From Lysinibacillus odysseyi (GTDB lineage Bacteria > Bacillota > Bacilli > Bacillales_A > Planococcaceae): a stretch of 64,000 nucleotides of DNA. The stretch spans positions 1,178,001 through 1,242,000 of the forward strand of contig JABUKB010000001.1 in the NCBI GenBank assembly GCA_014595895.1. Reading direction: 5' to 3'. Under the pieces are notes generated by a model, which was given only the letters and a program-made list of their open reading frames with translations, did no database searches and was not told where the DNA came from. The first letter of the stretch is position 1; each line of letters opens with the position of its first letter. The position numbers and the translations under genes were made by a program. Positions 63,058-64,000 of this stretch are shown piece after piece.

Positions 63058-64000
63058 TTATTGTTTCTCTAATAATCTTGCTAAAAATACAGAGAAATGT
63101 TGGCGTGTTAATGGCTGATTCGGCTTGAAGTACCCATTGTCACCTGTAGTAATGCCGTACTGTGATAAAGTGCTAACGTACGGTTCATACCACGTATCAT
63201 AATTTACATCTTTAAATCTTGGGGACGGCTTGTTCGGGTTATGGTCCAAATCGAATGCAAGCACCAGAATTTTTGCCATTTGTGCTCGCGTAATGGTTCC
63301 GTTTGGATTAAAACCATTTGGATTTCGATCGATAATGCCGCCACTCACGAGCTTTTGGATGTTCGTATAGTTCGCATGATTTTTCGGAACATCCTTAAAT
63401 GAATAATCAATTAACTTTTCCGGAATAGCCGGTGCATTCGCTCGAGCAATCATCGCCGCTACGTGATGTCTTAGCATACGATTTCCAGGCTTGAAGGTAT
63501 GATCATCATAGCCTGTAATAATACCAGCTTCACGGATTTTCATAATTTCATAGTAATAAGCATGTCCTTTCGGCACGTCTTTAAAGGCTGTCGGCAAATT
63601 TTTTTCGAGTTTGAATGAATAAGAGACTGTCTGATCGGCAACATTACTCGCCAATAAATAATAAGTGCCCTTCTTTAATACATCTTTTCCATTTGCACTT
63701 ACATCAATAGAGATTCCCGCTTCCTTGTTAAGCACATATGCATGCATTTTCTTGTTGTTGTCCGTATGGAAGTTCCAAGAAACCACTGTAGGCTCGTCTA
63801 TTTTGAACTGGTAATAATCATCATCAAAAACATGGTCAAGAGTACCATACATTGTTTCTCCAAATGCAAGTGGAGATGCCGTTTCTTCCGTATTATTCAA
63901 TTCCTGCTCGGCATACACATGCTGTTTCGTTACCTCAATCGTAAACGGCTCTTGGCCAATGACAGATACAGAAACATAATAGGTCCCATTCTTTAAACCA
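63058..64000 (-). CDS. S-layer homology (SLH) domain protein, 5' end outside window
   Basis: About 313 residues visible and the frame is open at base 64000, so this is the C-terminal part. Visible order: the end of one and a full second pre-peptidase C-terminal-like beta domain (NGTYYVSVSV; KKGTYYLLASN), then three SLH repeats (AFKDVPKGHAYYYEIMKI, SFKDVPKNHANYTNIQKL and RFKDVNYDTWYEPYVSTL). SLH domains hold the protein to pyruvylated cell-wall polymer. The missing N-terminus may carry an enzyme, often a peptidase. Confidence 0.85.
   Translation of the reverse strand, partial: GLKNGTYYVSVSVIGQEPFTIEVTKQHVYAEQELNNTEETASPLAFGETMYGTLDHVFDDDYYQFKIDEPTVVSWNFHTDNNKKMHAYVLNKEAGISIDVSANGKDVLKKGTYYLLASNVADQTVSYSFKLEKNLPTAFKDVPKGHAYYYEIMKIREAGIITGYDDHTFKPGNRMLRHHVAAMIARANAPAIPEKLIDYSFKDVPKNHANYTNIQKLVSGGIIDRNPNGFNPNGTITRAQMAKILVLAFDLDHNPNKPSPRFKDVNYDTWYEPYVSTLSQYGITTGDNGYFKPNQPLTRQHFSVFLARLLEKQ

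Overview
This window looks like chromosome from a low-GC, Gram-positive, endospore-forming bacterium. It carries a GerA-type germinant receptor operon, BdbCD-type thiol oxidases, NrdHIEF, an S-layer-homology protein and AGGAGG-type ribosome binding sites, with frequent TTG/GTG starts. The gene mix (RsbK/RsbM/RsbY, MASE3 kinase, DUF3817-MFS fusion, SLH protein) fits Planococcaceae such as Solibacillus or Lysinibacillus. That placement is inference, not a search result. No rRNA, tRNA, CRISPR array or intact transposase gene was seen.

Layout. 1-9 kb: a MarR-controlled MFS pump (cut by the window edge), small membrane and lipoproteins, a ZIP metal transporter, a coiled-coil M23 peptidase, a flavoprotein oxidoreductase with twin operators, and an alpha/beta hydrolase lacking a normal start codon. 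9-16 kb: a thiol-rich ArsR-family sensor divergent from bdbDC, then a TetR / FAD-monooxygenase / MATE efflux cassette, then an orphan CcsB. 16-28 kb: accessory DNA with eroded regulators (MerR stub, PadR relic), DUF proteins, a LysR/TauE pair, a promoter with three 20-bp repeats, an HNH (WHH) nuclease without a visible immunity gene, and a DUF2252 protein. 28-33 kb: a gerB-A-C operon and a 235-bp inverted-repeat element. 34-43 kb: a TrmB-controlled RidA/PLP-enzyme pair, a PAS-GGDEF-EAL protein, two tandem paralogous microproteins, a tyrosine recombinase, a zinc alcohol dehydrogenase and a crotonase.

43-57 kb is signalling DNA. An RsbY / RsbM / RsbK set, as known upstream of sigma-B in Bacillus cereus, is followed by an MFS fusion protein and then by a compact module: a dCache chemoreceptor, a kinase-like protein without the phospho-acceptor His, a MASE3 DegS-type kinase with its NarL-type regulator, and a GAF-EAL phosphodiesterase. 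Three intergenic regions of this module share TAGGG/CCCTA motifs, suggesting one local regulon.

57-64 kb: nrdH-nrdI-nrdE-nrdF (class Ib ribonucleotide reductase) lies behind a cobalamin riboswitch with a terminator. nrdE is split by a 336-nt ORF-less group I intron placed directly after the active-site cysteine codon. Dps, a YczE-type membrane protein and a partial SLH protein close the window.

The observations I rate highest are the shared-motif signalling module with its pseudo-kinase, the intron plus riboswitch in the nrd operon, and the tandem microproteins.
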